In this document: positions 28,271 through 37,481 of the stretch, piece by piece
How the letters are laid out: each line of letters opens with the position of its first letter
Position numbering within the stretch: position 1 is the stretch's first letter
Assembly (NCBI RefSeq): GCF_001431465.1
Contig: NZ_LDJJ01000041.1
Span: 1 to 64,000, forward strand
Origin: Stenotrophomonas terrae
GTDB taxonomy: Bacteria > Pseudomonadota > Gammaproteobacteria > Xanthomonadales > Xanthomonadaceae
DNA: 64,000 nucleotides
Reading direction: 5' to 3'
The notes under the pieces: generated by a model
The model's input: only the letters and a program-made list of their open reading frames with translations
The model's database searches: none
Told to the model about the DNA's origin: nothing
Position numbers and translations under genes: made by a program

Positions 28271-29187
28271 GCCTGGATCGCAGCTTCCTGGAATACCCGC
28301 ACCTGCGCTACGGCATGGACCACGACCGCTACAGCTGGTCGATGCTGGCCGAACGCCCGCCCGTGCGCTGGCCGGACGACAAGCCGCTGGCGGTATGGAT
28401 CAACCTGAGCCTGGAGCACTTCCCGCTCAACCCCAAGGGTGAGGGCTTCAAGCCGCACGGTTCGATGGTCATGCCCTACCCGGACCTGCGCCATTACACC
28501 CTGCGCGACTATGGCAACCGGGTCGGCGTGTTCCGCGTACTGGATGCGCTGGAAAAGTACGGTCTGCGCGCCAGCACCGCCGTCAACGGCGAGCTGGCCG
28601 AGCGCTACCCGGCCCTGCTGCGCCGGCTCAAGGCGCGCAGCGCCGAGCTGGTGGGACATGGCTGGAACATGGACAGCGTGCACTACGGCGGGCTGGACCC
28701 GGCGCGCGAAACTGAATACATCCAGCGCAGTTTGGCCGCGCTGGCCCCTTATTCGGACGGCCCCATCCAGGGCTGGCTGTCACCGGCCCGCTCGCAGTCG
28801 CAGAACACCCCGGAACTGCTGCAACAGGCCGGTCTGCAATGGTTTGGCGACTGGATCAACGACGAGCTGCCGTACCCGTTCCAGACCGCCAATGGCCCGC
28901 TGACCGCCCTGCCGTTGTCACTGGAATTGGAAGATCGCTTCATCGTCGGCGAAAATCTGCATGCCGAGGCCGAGTATGCGGACCAGATGGTCGATGCCTG
29001 CGATTTCCTGCTTGAGGAAGCGCAGCGCAGCGGACAGGGTCGCCTGCTCGCGCTCAACATCCATCCGTGGGTGATGGGCCAGCCGCACCGCATCAAGCAC
29101 CTGGAACGCGTGTTCGCCCATCTGGCCGACCGCGCAGGGCTGATCTGGAACGCTGCGCCTTCGCAGATCATCGCCGCCTCACGTTGA
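28267..29187 (+). CDS. Polysaccharide-deacetylase-fold hydrolase, PuuE/imidase-like (3 of 3)
   Basis: 306 residues from ATG 28267, coupled to the preceding paralogue by ATGA. Shares Leu-Arg-Asp-Tyr-Gly-Asn-Arg-Val-Gly, Val-Gly-His-Gly-Trp-Asn-Met-Asp, Gly-Trp-Leu-Ser-Pro-Ala-Arg-Ser and Asn-Ile-His-Pro-Trp-Val-Met-Gly-Gln-Pro-His-Arg with the family, but overall similarity to copy 2 is modest. The two may be subunits of one enzyme or have different side-chain preferences. Followed after 63 bases by the ETF-ubiquinone oxidoreductase gene. Confidence 0.82.
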   Translation: MSLDRSFLEYPHLRYGMDHDRYSWSMLAERPPVRWPDDKPLAVWINLSLEHFPLNPKGEGFKPHGSMVMPYPDLRHYTLRDYGNRVGVFRVLDALEKYGLRASTAVNGELAERYPALLRRLKARSAELVGHGWNMDSVHYGGLDPARETEYIQRSLAALAPYSDGPIQGWLSPARSQSQNTPELLQQAGLQWFGDWINDELPYPFQTANGPLTALPLSLELEDRFIVGENLHAEAEYADQMVDACDFLLEEAQRSGQGRLLALNIHPWVMGQPHRIKHLERVFAHLADRAGLIWNAAPSQIIAASR

Positions 29188-29250
29188 GGCGGCGGTTCCA
29201 GGCAACCGTCGTCGCCACAAACGCGCCGGCCTTTACCCAAGAGCCCTTGC

Positions 29251-30930
29251 ATGAACACTGAAGCCAACACCGCCCTGCCGCCGCGCGAAGCGATGGAATT
29301 TGACGTCGTCATCGTCGGCGCCGGCCCTGCCGGCCTGGCCACCGCCATCCGCCTGCGCCAGCTGGCCGTGGAGAAGGGCCAGGAGCTGTCGGTGTGCGTA
29401 TTGGAAAAAGGCTCCGAGCCGGGCGCGCACATCCTGTCCGGCGCGATCATGGACCCGCGCGCGCTCAATGAACTGTTCCCGGACTGGAAGGAACGCGGTG
29501 CGCCGCTGAAGCAGGCCGTCACCCGCGACGAGTTCCTGTTCCTGGACGAAACCACCGCCAAGGCCACCCCGCACGCATTGCTGCCGGAGTGCTTCCACAA
29601 TGATGGCAACTACATCGTCAGCCTGGGCGAAGTGAGCCGTTGGCTGGCGCAGCAGGCCGAGGCGATGGAAGTGTCGATCTTCCCGGGCTTTGCCGCTGCC
29701 GAAGTGCTGTACGACGAGGCCGGCGCGGTGATGGGCGTTGCCACCGGCGACATGGGCATCCACAAGGACGGCACGCCGGGCCCGAACTACGAGCGCGGCA
29801 TGGAACTGCATGCCAAGTACACGATCTTCGCCGAAGGCTCGCGCGGCCATCTGGGCCGCCAGCTGATCAGCAAGTTCAAGCTCGACGCCGGCAAGGACCC
29901 GCAGTCCTACGGCATCGGCATCAAGGAGCTGTGGCAGATCGACCCGGCCAAGCACGAGCCGGGCCTGGTGGTGCACGCCGCTGGCTGGCCGCTGGACAAC
30001 GACACCTACGGCGGCGCCTTCCTGTACCACGCCGATGGCGGCAAGGTTTCGATCGGCTATGTGGTCGGCCTGGATTACAAGAACCCATGGCTGAGCCCGT
30101 TCGAGGAGTTCCAGCGCTTCAAGACCCACCCGGCCATCCGCAAGCACCTGGAAGGCGGCAAGCGCATTGCTTACGGTGCACGTGCGATCACCGCCGGCGG
30201 CATCCTGTCGCTGCCCAAGACCGTGTTCCCGGGCGGCGCGCTGGTCGGCTGCGAAGCCGGCTACCTCAACGTCAGCCGCATCAAGGGCAGCCATGCCGCG
30301 ATCAAGACCGGCATGCTGGCCGCCGAGGCCGCGTTCGATGCACTGGCCGCCGGCCGCTCGCGCGATGAGCTGAGCGCCTATCCGGAAGCGTTCGAGAACA
30401 GCTGGCTGAAGACCGAGCTGCTGCAGTCCAAGAACTTCAAACAGTGGTTCAAGAAGGGCCGCACCCTGGCCACGCTGATGACCGGCATCGAGCAGTGGCT
30501 GCTGCCCAAGCTGGGCATCCGCAATGCGCCGTGGACCATCCACCGCACCAAGGCCGACCACGAGTGCCTGGAACCGGCCGCCAGCCAGCCGAAGATCGTC
30601 TATCCCAAGCCGGACAACGTGCTGACGTTCGATCGTTTGAGCTCGGTGTTCCTGTCCTCGACCAACCACGAGGAAGACCAGCCCAGCCATCTGACGCTGA
30701 AGGACGCCAGCATTCCGGTCAAGGTCAACCTGGCCACCTATGCCGGCCCGGAAGCGCGTTACTGCCCGGCCGGCGTATACGAATTCGTCGGTGAAGGCAG
30801 CGATACCCGCTTGCAGATCAACGCGCAGAACTGCGTGCACTGCAAGACCTGCGACATCAAGGACCCGACCCAGAACATCGTGTGGGTAACCCCACAGGGC
30901 GGCGGCGGTCCGAACTACCCGGCGATGTAA
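29251..30930 (+). CDS. Electron-transfer flavoprotein-ubiquinone oxidoreductase
   Basis: 559 residues, full length. FAD-binding Val-Gly-Ala-Gly-Pro-Ala-Gly-Leu-Ala near residue 23, the Gly-Ala-His-Ile-Leu-Ser-Gly-Ala motif, and a C-terminal 4Fe-4S site with Cys505, Cys528, Cys531 and Cys534. It accepts electrons from ETF, which is reduced by acyl-CoA dehydrogenases, and passes them to ubiquinone at the inner membrane. No etfAB genes are in the window. Its location inside the plus-strand operon suggests a copy dedicated to the acyl-CoA dehydrogenase at 20465. Confidence 0.93.
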   Translation: MNTEANTALPPREAMEFDVVIVGAGPAGLATAIRLRQLAVEKGQELSVCVLEKGSEPGAHILSGAIMDPRALNELFPDWKERGAPLKQAVTRDEFLFLDETTAKATPHALLPECFHNDGNYIVSLGEVSRWLAQQAEAMEVSIFPGFAAAEVLYDEAGAVMGVATGDMGIHKDGTPGPNYERGMELHAKYTIFAEGSRGHLGRQLISKFKLDAGKDPQSYGIGIKELWQIDPAKHEPGLVVHAAGWPLDNDTYGGAFLYHADGGKVSIGYVVGLDYKNPWLSPFEEFQRFKTHPAIRKHLEGGKRIAYGARAITAGGILSLPKTVFPGGALVGCEAGYLNVSRIKGSHAAIKTGMLAAEAAFDALAAGRSRDELSAYPEAFENSWLKTELLQSKNFKQWFKKGRTLATLMTGIEQWLLPKLGIRNAPWTIHRTKADHECLEPAASQPKIVYPKPDNVLTFDRLSSVFLSSTNHEEDQPSHLTLKDASIPVKVNLATYAGPEARYCPAGVYEFVGEGSDTRLQINAQNCVHCKTCDIKDPTQNIVWVTPQGGGGPNYPAM

Positions 30931-30958
30931 GCATCGCCAACCAACCACAGGAGTTTCG

Positions 30959-31843
30959 ATGAGCATTGTCAGTCCAGGTGCCCGCTTCCGCGCGGCGCTG
31001 AAGGAAGAGAGCCCGCTGCAGATCCCGGGCGCCATCAACGCCAACCACGCGTTGCTGGCCAAGCGGGCCGGCTTCCGTGCGGTCTACCTGTCCGGTGGCG
31101 GCGTCGCCGCCGGCTCGCTGGGCCTGCCGGACCTGGGCATCAACACCATGGACGACGTGCTCACCGACATCCGCCGCATCACCGACGTCTGCGACCTGCC
31201 GCTGCTGTCGGACATCGACACCGGCTTCGGCCCGAGCGCGTTCAACATCGCGCGCACGGTGAAGTCACTGATCAAGGCCGGTGCGGCCGCCTGCCATATC
31301 GAAGACCAGGTTGGTGCCAAGCGTTGCGGCCACCGCCCGAACAAGGAAATCGTGTCGCTGGGCGAGATGGTGGACCGGGTAAAGGCCGCGGCCGATGCCA
31401 AGACCGACCCGGATTTCTTCCTGATCGCGCGTACCGATGCCATCCAGATGGAAGGCGTGGATGCAGCCATCGAGCGCTCGCTGGCCTGCGTGGAAGCCGG
31501 TGCTGACGGCATCTTTGCCGAGGCTTCGTATGACCTTGAAACCTACAAGCGCTTTGTCGACGCGGTGAAGGTGCCGGTGCTGGCCAACTTGACCGAGTTC
31601 GGGCAGACGCCGCTGTTCTCCACCGAGGAGCTGGGTTCGGTGGGCGTGGCGATGTGCATCTACCCGCTGTCTGCGTTCCGCGCGATGAACAAGGCGGCGG
31701 AAAATGTGTATACCGCGATCCGCCGCGACGGCCACCAGCGCAATGTGGTGGAGACCATGCAGACCCGTGAGGAGCTGTATGAGCGGATCGGCTATCACAC
31801 GTTTGAGCAGAGTCTGGACAAGACGCTTGCTGCGAAGAAGTGA
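30959..31843 (+). CDS. Methylisocitrate lyase (PrpB) or close homologue
   Basis: 294 residues, AGGAG before ATG 30959. Collinear with E. coli PrpB from the N-terminus onward: Ser45-Gly-Gly-Gly, Asp85 and Asp87, and Lys121-Arg-Cys123-Gly-His-Arg-Pro-Asn-Lys with identical numbering. PrpB cleaves 2-methylisocitrate (a 2-methyl-3-carboxymethyl-malate) to pyruvate and succinate; dimethylmalate lyase in the same superfamily does the analogous reaction. No methylcitrate synthase or dehydratase gene is nearby, so I infer that here it cleaves a 2-methyl-3-alkyl-malate made by the aconitase-like hydratase at 53851-55628. Last gene of the operon. Confidence 0.85.
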   Translation: MSIVSPGARFRAALKEESPLQIPGAINANHALLAKRAGFRAVYLSGGGVAAGSLGLPDLGINTMDDVLTDIRRITDVCDLPLLSDIDTGFGPSAFNIARTVKSLIKAGAAACHIEDQVGAKRCGHRPNKEIVSLGEMVDRVKAAADAKTDPDFFLIARTDAIQMEGVDAAIERSLACVEAGADGIFAEASYDLETYKRFVDAVKVPVLANLTEFGQTPLFSTEELGSVGVAMCIYPLSAFRAMNKAAENVYTAIRRDGHQRNVVETMQTREELYERIGYHTFEQSLDKTLAAKK

Positions 31844-31924
31844 GGTTGTTGGGGTCGGTGCGTTGAAGCTGAAGGCTAGAAAGCTAGAAAGCTGAAAATC
31901 CTGAAGGACAAAGGCCTAAAAGCT

Positions 31925-32195
31925 GCCCTCACCCCTACCCCCACTCCGCGCCCCGGCACTTGCGTTGACGCAAGTGCGTTCAACGGGCAACGAACCAGTG
32001 GTTCGTGAGCTGCCCCTCTCACCCCATAAACGGGAGAGGGACTGCTCCGGCAATATGATGTGAGAACCGGCATTGCTGGCTTCGTCGGGCTCGGCGAAAT
32101 CCAGCCGGAGCCTCGGGCCCAACGCCGAGGAAATATGTGAAGCATCCCTTCTCCCGCATGCGGGAGAAGGTGCCCGAAGGGCGGATGAGGGGCCT
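31925..32195. repeat. Composite intergenic repeats in the 31844-32345 gap
   Basis: After a short AGCTAGAAAGCTGAAA-like tract at 31870-31925 come a CCCTCACCCCTACCCCCACTCC module, a direct/inverse CACTTGCG / ACGCAAGTG pair, a CCCCTCTCACC...GGGAGAGGG unit and, at 32149-32195, a CTTCTCCCGCATGCGGGAGAAGG stem-loop with the GGGCGGATGAGGGG tail. No gene is seen in the gap. Confidence 0.65.
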
Positions 32196-32345
32196 TTGCT
32201 CCGGCTTCCGCTCCTGCTCTTGCCTTCGCTCCAAGCCTCTTCAAAAGCTCAACCCGCACCCAAGCCCCCCTTTGCTTTCCCCGCCCAGCACCGGCCATCA
32301 TTGCCAGCGCCGTACAACCACGGCCGCCAACGCAATGAGCCAGCA

Positions 32346-32741
32346 ATGTCCCGTCTGCCCTTGATCGCCCTTGTCTGCCTGGCACTCACCGCCTGCGGCC
32401 AGCGCGACGCCTTCAACCACAACGCCAGCGCCGACACGCACCAGCGCGAACTACAACGCGCCTTCGCCATCTGCGCCGGCTGCCACGACACCCGCGCCGC
32501 GCTCGGCCATCGCGTAGGCCCCAACCTGCATGGCGTGGTCGGTCGCAAGGCCGGCACCGCACCGGGCTACAACTATTCCGATGCGATGAAGGCCAGCGGC
32601 ATCGTCTGGGATGCACAGACCCTGGACGCCTTCATCAAATCACCTGCCAAGCTGGTGCCCGGCAGCAAGATGGTCAATGCCACCTCCGACCCGGCGCGCC
32701 GCCAGGCCGTGATCGAGTACTTGTCCTCGCTGCCGGACTAA
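32346..32741 (+). CDS. Small c-type cytochrome lipoprotein (1 of 2)
   Basis: 131 residues from ATG 32346. Signal with lipobox Leu-Thr-Ala-Cys, so probably anchored on the periplasmic face of a membrane. One haem site Cys-Ala-Gly-Cys-His and a distal Met in Pro-Gly-Ser-Lys-Met-Val. Class I cytochrome of the membrane-bound c-550 type, with Gly-Pro-Asn-Leu-His-Gly-Val-Val-Gly-Arg-Lys-Ala-Gly. The second half is strongly similar to the cytochrome at 36473. The longer open frame to 32073 is repeat DNA. Likely carries electrons from a dehydrogenase of the island. Confidence 0.88.
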   Translation: MSRLPLIALVCLALTACGQRDAFNHNASADTHQRELQRAFAICAGCHDTRAALGHRVGPNLHGVVGRKAGTAPGYNYSDAMKASGIVWDAQTLDAFIKSPAKLVPGSKMVNATSDPARRQAVIEYLSSLPD

Positions 32742-32749
32742 ACCGGCAA

Positions 32750-33526
32750 TCAATCCAGCGTCTGCACGCCACCGCCATTGACGAACAAGGTCTGGCCGCT
32801 GACCCAGTTCGATATCGGCGCGGCGAAATACAGTACCGCACCGGCGATATCGTCCGCTTCACCCAGGCGCTTGATCGGCGTATGCGACAGCATGCGCTGC
32901 TCGATCTCCGGCGTGAGCACGGTCGCCAACGCATCGGTACGCACCGCACCCGGGCCCACCGCATTGACGCGGATGCCAGCCGGGCCATAGTCATGCGCCA
33001 GGTTCGCGGTCATGTGGTTGATCGCTGCCTTGGACGCGGCATAAGCGCTGATTGCCGGGCTCTTGTTGATCGAACTCATCGACGACATGTTGATGATCGA
33101 ACCGTAGCCGCCCTTTTCCATGTGCGGTGCGCATAGCTGCGACAAGCGCCAGGCGCTGAACACATTGATCTGGAAGGGCCGCTCGAACTGCTCCAGGCTG
33201 ATCTTGTACGGGCTCTCGCGGCCGGCACCACCGCCACCGGCGTTGTTCACCAGGATGTGGATGCCACCCAGTTCGGCGGCGGTGCGCTCCACCACGCGCA
33301 CCAGATCCTCGTCCTTGAGCACATTGCATTCCAGCGCCAAGGCCTTGCCACCGGCAGCAATAATCTCCGCCGCCACTTTTTCAGCGGCAGCCAGCTTCAG
33401 GTCGGCGATGGCCACGGCCGCACCATAGGCGGCCAACATCAGGGAACTGGCGCGGCCAATGCCATTGCCACCACCGGTAACGATGGCCACTTTGCCAGTA
33501 AGGTCGAAATGCGCTTGCGGAATCAT
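32750..33526 (-). CDS. Short-chain dehydrogenase, 7-alpha-hydroxysteroid-dehydrogenase-like
   Basis: 258 residues. Thr-Gly-Gly-Gly-Asn-Gly-Ile-Gly-Arg cofactor motif, Asn-Asn-Ala-Gly-Gly-Gly-Gly, catalytic Ser in Asn-Met-Ser-Ser-Met-Ser and Tyr-Ala-Ala-Ser-Lys, then Pro-Gly-Ala-Val-Arg-Thr-Asp-Ala-Leu and Thr-Pro-Glu-Ile-Glu-Gln-Arg-Met-Leu. The last two stretches parallel E. coli HdhA closely, but in this context a role in the island's own pathway is as likely as steroid oxidation. Convergent with the cytochrome gene. Confidence 0.83.
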   Translation of the reverse strand: MIPQAHFDLTGKVAIVTGGGNGIGRASSLMLAAYGAAVAIADLKLAAAEKVAAEIIAAGGKALALECNVLKDEDLVRVVERTAAELGGIHILVNNAGGGGAGRESPYKISLEQFERPFQINVFSAWRLSQLCAPHMEKGGYGSIINMSSMSSINKSPAISAYAASKAAINHMTANLAHDYGPAGIRVNAVGPGAVRTDALATVLTPEIEQRMLSHTPIKRLGEADDIAGAVLYFAAPISNWVSGQTLFVNGGGVQTLD

Positions 33527-33650
33527 AGTTGTGTGCTCCGATTCGGGCGGTTAATTCGCCCGGATACGATACACACAAGCCGCCAAGGCAAGGTTAGCGC
33601 CCTGTGTTTTCCGCTGCGGCTGCGCCCGGTGCAGCCGCATTGCAATGCGC

Positions 33651-35573
33651 TTACTGGCCGAGGTTCTTCTGCAGGAAGCCTTCCAGCGCGCGATAGAACG
33701 CCGCGCTGTTGGCATCGTTGTAGAAGCCATGGCCCTCGCCGGCTACAGCCATCCATTGCGGCGGCCGGCCGGCGGCGACCAGGGCGGCGCGCATCGCATT
33801 GGCCTGTGCGATTGGCGTGCGTTCATCGCGCTCGCCGTGGGCCAGGAACACCGGTGCCTGGATGCTGCCAGCCAGGCTCACCGGCGAGTTGGCGGCCAGC
33901 TCCGCCTCATTGTTGCCGATCGCCTGCCGCAGGTAATTGCGGCCGTAGGCGTAGTCGGCGATATCGCCCTTGTTGTACATCATCTTCAAGTCGTAGACGC
34001 CAGCCAGGCCCACCGCGCAACGGAACCGTGCCGGCTGCCGGGCGGCAAGCATCATCGCCGAGTAGGCACCAAAGCTGGCGCCGAAACTGCAGACACGGTT
34101 GCCATCGGCCAGGCCCAATGCAACCGCGTGATCCAGCCCGTCGATGATGTCCTGCTGGATCCGCGTGCCCCATTGCAGATAGCCGGATCGCTCGAAGCCG
34201 TCACCGCGGCCGCCGCTGCCACGGTAGTTGACCTGCACCACCAGATAGCCGCGATTTGCCAGAAACTGTGCGTCGTTGTCATAGAACCAACCATCACGTA
34301 CGCCATGTGGACCGCCGTGCGGCAATACCACGGTCGGCAGCGCGCGGCCTTCGCTGTTGCGCGGAACCGTCAGTATCGCTTCCAGCTCAATGCCGTCGCT
34401 GGCCTTGAAACGCAGCGGGCGGCGCTCGGCCATCAGCGCCGGATCAATGCCTTCGCTGGCAACCAGCACTTTCTCCAGCTTGTTGCTGGCGCGGCGGAAG
34501 ATCGACCAGCTGCCCGGGTCGCGGTCACTGCCCAGGTGCACCAGCAACGTCTGCCCGTCGCGGCTGCTGTCGATGAAGCTCACCTGCTGCTGTGGCAGCA
34601 ATTCGGACAGCGTCTGATGCAGCTGCGCATCGGGCCGGCCAGGGTCGAAGTAGTTCAGCACCGGCCGCCCATCCAAGGGCGCGGCAGCGAAGGGAATCGC
34701 CGGCGAATGCGTCCATTGCAAGCGGCCGATGCTGCTGAATGCATCGGCCGCCAGCACGTCCGGATCACCGGCGTCCGGCGTGGTGGAAACCAGTTGGCTT
34801 GGCCCGTCATTGCGTTGCAGGTTTCCATATACGCGCTGGTTATCTGCCGAGAATGCCAGCGGCGTCCATTTGTACGGCAACTTCATCGGCTGCCATTGGC
34901 GGCCATCCTCCGAGGCGTACAGCAGGTAGTTGTCCTGCTTGTCCGCGCCCCAGGCATAGCGCGCCACGCCGGCGCGGTCGATGACGAACTCCAGATTGGG
35001 CACGTTGATGCTGGCGATCAGCTTGAAGGTGGGGCGTTGCGTATCCACCAGGTACAGCATCGACGAGGTCGGATTGCGCTGCAGTTGCCGCATGTAGAAG
35101 CGGCCGTCGTTGCTTTCGGCGATGCCCTCGATGAAACCAAAGCCACGTTCCAGCCCGGCAGCCGTGTTCTGCTGCTCGTAGCCATAGATGTAGCGCTGGT
35201 TCTGCCCGTCGAAATCGCTGGCGAGGATCTCGCCCAACGGTACGGGTTTTTCCAGCGAACCCAGTTTGCGGCCCTTGGCCACCACCAGGCGTTTGTCGCT
35301 CACCCAGCCAAGCTGGAACGGACTCTGGTAGCGCGGCAGCCGCAGCACGGCGGTGCGCTGCATGTCGCTCAGCCGCAGTATCTGCACCGCATGGTTGCCC
35401 TCACCAAAATCGGTGGCCACCGCCAGGTATTCGCCGCCGGGCGACAGCGTTGGCATCGTGAACGGGCTGGCCTTGGCGAAGGCCTCCACCGCAACCTGCT
35501 GCGCTGCCGCAGGCCCGGCCAGGCCTGCCAACACCAGCATGGCCCCGAGCATCCATTTCCCTGCAGTTCCCAT
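33651..35573 (-). CDS. Secreted S9-family prolyl oligopeptidase-like peptidase
   Basis: 640 residues with a signal peptide ending Gly-Pro-Ala-Ala-Ala-Gln. A beta-propeller (about residues 25-390) is followed by the hydrolase domain with Leu-Pro-His-Gly-Gly-Pro-His-Gly. Catalytic Ser500 (Gly-Ala-Ser-Phe-Gly-Ala-Tyr), Asp583 (Gly-Glu-Arg-Asp-Glu-Arg-Thr-Pro) and His615 (Gly-Glu-Gly-His-Gly-Phe) are all present. Acylaminoacyl- or dipeptidyl-peptidase activity expected. It lies inside the catabolic island but has no evident link to it. Confidence 0.88.
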   Translation of the reverse strand: MGTAGKWMLGAMLVLAGLAGPAAAQQVAVEAFAKASPFTMPTLSPGGEYLAVATDFGEGNHAVQILRLSDMQRTAVLRLPRYQSPFQLGWVSDKRLVVAKGRKLGSLEKPVPLGEILASDFDGQNQRYIYGYEQQNTAAGLERGFGFIEGIAESNDGRFYMRQLQRNPTSSMLYLVDTQRPTFKLIASINVPNLEFVIDRAGVARYAWGADKQDNYLLYASEDGRQWQPMKLPYKWTPLAFSADNQRVYGNLQRNDGPSQLVSTTPDAGDPDVLAADAFSSIGRLQWTHSPAIPFAAAPLDGRPVLNYFDPGRPDAQLHQTLSELLPQQQVSFIDSSRDGQTLLVHLGSDRDPGSWSIFRRASNKLEKVLVASEGIDPALMAERRPLRFKASDGIELEAILTVPRNSEGRALPTVVLPHGGPHGVRDGWFYDNDAQFLANRGYLVVQVNYRGSGGRGDGFERSGYLQWGTRIQQDIIDGLDHAVALGLADGNRVCSFGASFGAYSAMMLAARQPARFRCAVGLAGVYDLKMMYNKGDIADYAYGRNYLRQAIGNNEAELAANSPVSLAGSIQAPVFLAHGERDERTPIAQANAMRAALVAAGRPPQWMAVAGEGHGFYNDANSAAFYRALEGFLQKNLGQ

Positions 35574-35729
35574 GACGCGTTCCCCAACGGTCCGAAATCT
35601 GAATTGGAGCCTATGTCATTTTCGGCCCGACCAGAAGATCCAGAACCTGATGTCCCGGCTTGCCCACAACCGGACCCGGCACACGTCATGCAACCTTGCA
35701 GCTTTTCTTCCCGCGTCCATTCTGATACT

Positions 35730-35747
35730 TATTTGTCCGGACAAATA
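35730..35747. promoter_or_regulatory. TTTGTCCGGACAAA palindrome (site 2)
   Basis: An 18-base perfect palindrome (TATTTGTCC / GGACAAATA) 33 bases before the GTG start of the membrane-protein operon. Same core as the site at 25285. Confidence 0.7.
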
Positions 35748-35779
35748 TCAGTACCCGCTGGCCGGGCGAAGGACGGGAC

Positions 35780-36454
35780 GTGGCTGCACTGCAGTATCCA
35801 ATCCTGGTGTTCATGCACCTGCTGCTGTTCGTGCTGTGGTTGGGCGCCGATGTCGGCGTGTTCCTGCTCGGCCAGCATTTCCGTCGCCGCCATGCCTATT
35901 CGCTTGAGCAACGCATCGCGCTGCTGAAACTGCTGGTGGAAGTGGACATGGTGCCGCGCAGCGCGTGGGCGCTGATGGTGCCGGTCAGCCTGAGCGTGGT
36001 GCATGTGGGCGGCTACTGGACGCTGCCGGGCTGGGCATTGCTGTTGGCCTGGCTTATCGGTGGTTTCTGGCTGTGGCTGGTGTGGGATGCGCATCGTCAT
36101 GACCAGAGCCCACGTGCCGCGCGCGATCGCCGCATCGAATCCGTATTGCGTTGGCTGCTGGCGCTGTTCTACCTGTGGCTGGGCCTGGCCTCACTGCTGC
36201 AGGGCGCGCCGCTGGCGCCGGCCTGGTTGGCCAGCAAAGCGCTGATGTTCGGCGTGATATTCGCCGCCGCCATCATGATCGATGTCAGTTTCAAACCGGT
36301 CGGCGCGCAACTGGCTGCCCTGCTCAAACAAGGCAGCAGCGATGCCACCGAACTGCCGCTGCTGCGCACCATGAACCGCACCCGGATCTGGGTGTGGCTG
36401 GTCTACCTAATGTTGCTGGCCACCGCCTTCCTTGGCGTGGTCAAGCCTTTCTGA
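35780..36454 (+). CDS. Uncharacterised six-span membrane protein (paralogue 1 of 3)
   Basis: 224 residues from GTG 35780, preceded by AAGGA at 6 bases. About six membrane segments. The first carries a His followed by Trp-Leu-Gly-Ala-Asp-Val-Gly-Val-Phe, and a Val-Pro-Arg-Ser pair opens the second. The C-terminus ends Val-Val-Lys-Pro-Phe. Proteins at 38199 and 50575 share the first-segment pattern (His-x7-8-Trp-x-Gly-Ser/Ala/Gly-Asp/Glu) and the Lys-Pro-Phe/Thr end. Followed by a cytochrome c gene 18 bases downstream, so a redox role such as quinone- or haem-binding anchor is plausible but unproven. Confidence 0.75.
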   Translation: MAALQYPILVFMHLLLFVLWLGADVGVFLLGQHFRRRHAYSLEQRIALLKLLVEVDMVPRSAWALMVPVSLSVVHVGGYWTLPGWALLLAWLIGGFWLWLVWDAHRHDQSPRAARDRRIESVLRWLLALFYLWLGLASLLQGAPLAPAWLASKALMFGVIFAAAIMIDVSFKPVGAQLAALLKQGSSDATELPLLRTMNRTRIWVWLVYLMLLATAFLGVVKPF

Positions 36455-36472
36455 TCCCTACCAGGACTTGTC

Positions 36473-36919
36473 ATGCGCTCTTTGTTGATACTCGCCGCCG
36501 CCCTGCTTGTCGTGGGCTGCAGCAAGCAGGCCGAACCCGTTCCAGCCGCCGTCGCGACGCCTGCTGCAAGCCAGGCAACTGCACCGGCTGCAGCTGCTGC
36601 ACCAGAAGCTGCCCCCGCTGCACCCGCGATCAGCGGCGAGCAGGCCTTCGCCATGTGCACGGCCTGCCACAGCCGCGATGCCGCTGCGCCACAGCGCATG
36701 GGCCCCAATCTGCACAATCTGGTTGGACGCAAGGCCGGCAGCAATCCGGGCTTCGACTATTCGCCGGCGCTGAAGGCCAGCGACATCAGCTGGGATGCCA
36801 AGCAACTGGATGCCTATCTCACCGCGCCATCGAAGCTTGTGCCGGGCACGCGCATGGTCATCGCGGTGCCGGACCCGGCACGTCGGCAGGCGCTGATCGA
36901 GTACCTGTCAGCCCCCTGA
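36473..36919 (+). CDS. Small c-type cytochrome lipoprotein (2 of 2)
   Basis: 148 residues. Lipobox Val-Val-Gly-Cys, an Ala/Pro-rich flexible linker (about residues 20-55), then haem motif Cys-Thr-Ala-Cys-His and distal Met in Pro-Gly-Thr-Arg-Met-Val. The domain aligns end to end with the cytochrome at 32346 (shared Gly-Arg-Lys-Ala-Gly, Leu-Val-Pro-Gly and Asp-Pro-Ala-Arg-Arg-Gln-Ala). Likely electron carrier between the membrane protein or flavoprotein of this operon and a terminal oxidase. Confidence 0.9.
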   Translation: MRSLLILAAALLVVGCSKQAEPVPAAVATPAASQATAPAAAAAPEAAPAAPAISGEQAFAMCTACHSRDAAAPQRMGPNLHNLVGRKAGSNPGFDYSPALKASDISWDAKQLDAYLTAPSKLVPGTRMVIAVPDPARRQALIEYLSAP

Positions 36920-36989
36920 TTTTCTCTCCGTGGCAGTGCGGCTGCGGATACCGCTGCCGTTGCTGCCCTGCGCAGCAACGAGGAGTGGC

Positions 36990-37481
36990 ATGAAACTTCA
37001 GTTCGAACGCTTCACCGTGTTCTGTCGTGACCTGGATGCATCGCTCGGCTTCTATCGCGATGCACTGGGGCTGGTGGTTGTCGAGGAAAAGACCCTGGAA
37101 GGCGCAATGGCCGGCGGCCTGCTGCAACTGCCGGCCTGCCGCATGCGCATCGCGCTGCTGGCGGCCGACGCGGATGCAGCGGTCATCGTCGGCCTGTTCG
37201 AAATCAGCCAGACACCGCTTGAAGCGCTCAGCCCGCCATTGGGCAAACCGGCTCATGGGCAGAGCGCATTGGTGCTGTCCACCGATCGATTTGATGCACT
37301 GCACGCCGCGCTCAGCGCGGCCGGCCATCGCTTCCTGACACCACCGCTGGCCTATCCCAAGCGTGTGGCCAGCACGCGTTCGCCGGCGGGCCTGTACCGC
37401 GAAATGATCGTCTACGACCCGGACCACGTGCCGGTGAGCATCCTGCAGATCGACCCGCTTCCCGAGGAGACCACGGCATGA
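36990..37481 (+). CDS. VOC-fold (glyoxalase/dioxygenase superfamily) protein
   Basis: 163 residues from ATG 36990 after AGGAG. Opens with Phe-Glu-Arg-Phe-Thr-Val-Phe-Cys-Arg-Asp-Leu-Asp-Ala-Ser-Leu-Gly-Phe-Tyr, the classic first VOC module. The usual N-terminal metal-ligand His is absent (Phe in its place), so it may bind ligand without metal. Overlaps the next gene by ATGA. Role in the pathway unknown. Confidence 0.78.
   Translation: MKLQFERFTVFCRDLDASLGFYRDALGLVVVEEKTLEGAMAGGLLQLPACRMRIALLAADADAAVIVGLFEISQTPLEALSPPLGKPAHGQSALVLSTDRFDALHAALSAAGHRFLTPPLAYPKRVASTRSPAGLYREMIVYDPDHVPVSILQIDPLPEETTA

Noticed and set aside
23105-29187. Reading the three deacetylase-fold proteins as chitin or peptidoglycan deacetylases
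   Set aside because: No export signals, PuuE-type Tyr-Gly-Asn-Arg-Val-Gly boxes, and catabolic neighbours including an overlapping amidase.
29233-31062. A 609-codon minus-strand frame opposite the ETF-ubiquinone oxidoreductase
   Set aside because: Antisense shadow of a gene with all cofactor motifs; the translation shows no domain.
20060-32195. Arrays of short palindromic repeats that might suggest CRISPR
   Set aside because: Units are irregular in spacing and sequence, lack unique equal-length spacers, and no cas genes are present; they are REP-like intergenic repeats.
33645-35927. A 760-codon plus-strand frame opposite the S9 peptidase
   Set aside because: Antisense shadow; the minus-strand gene has a signal peptide and full catalytic triad.
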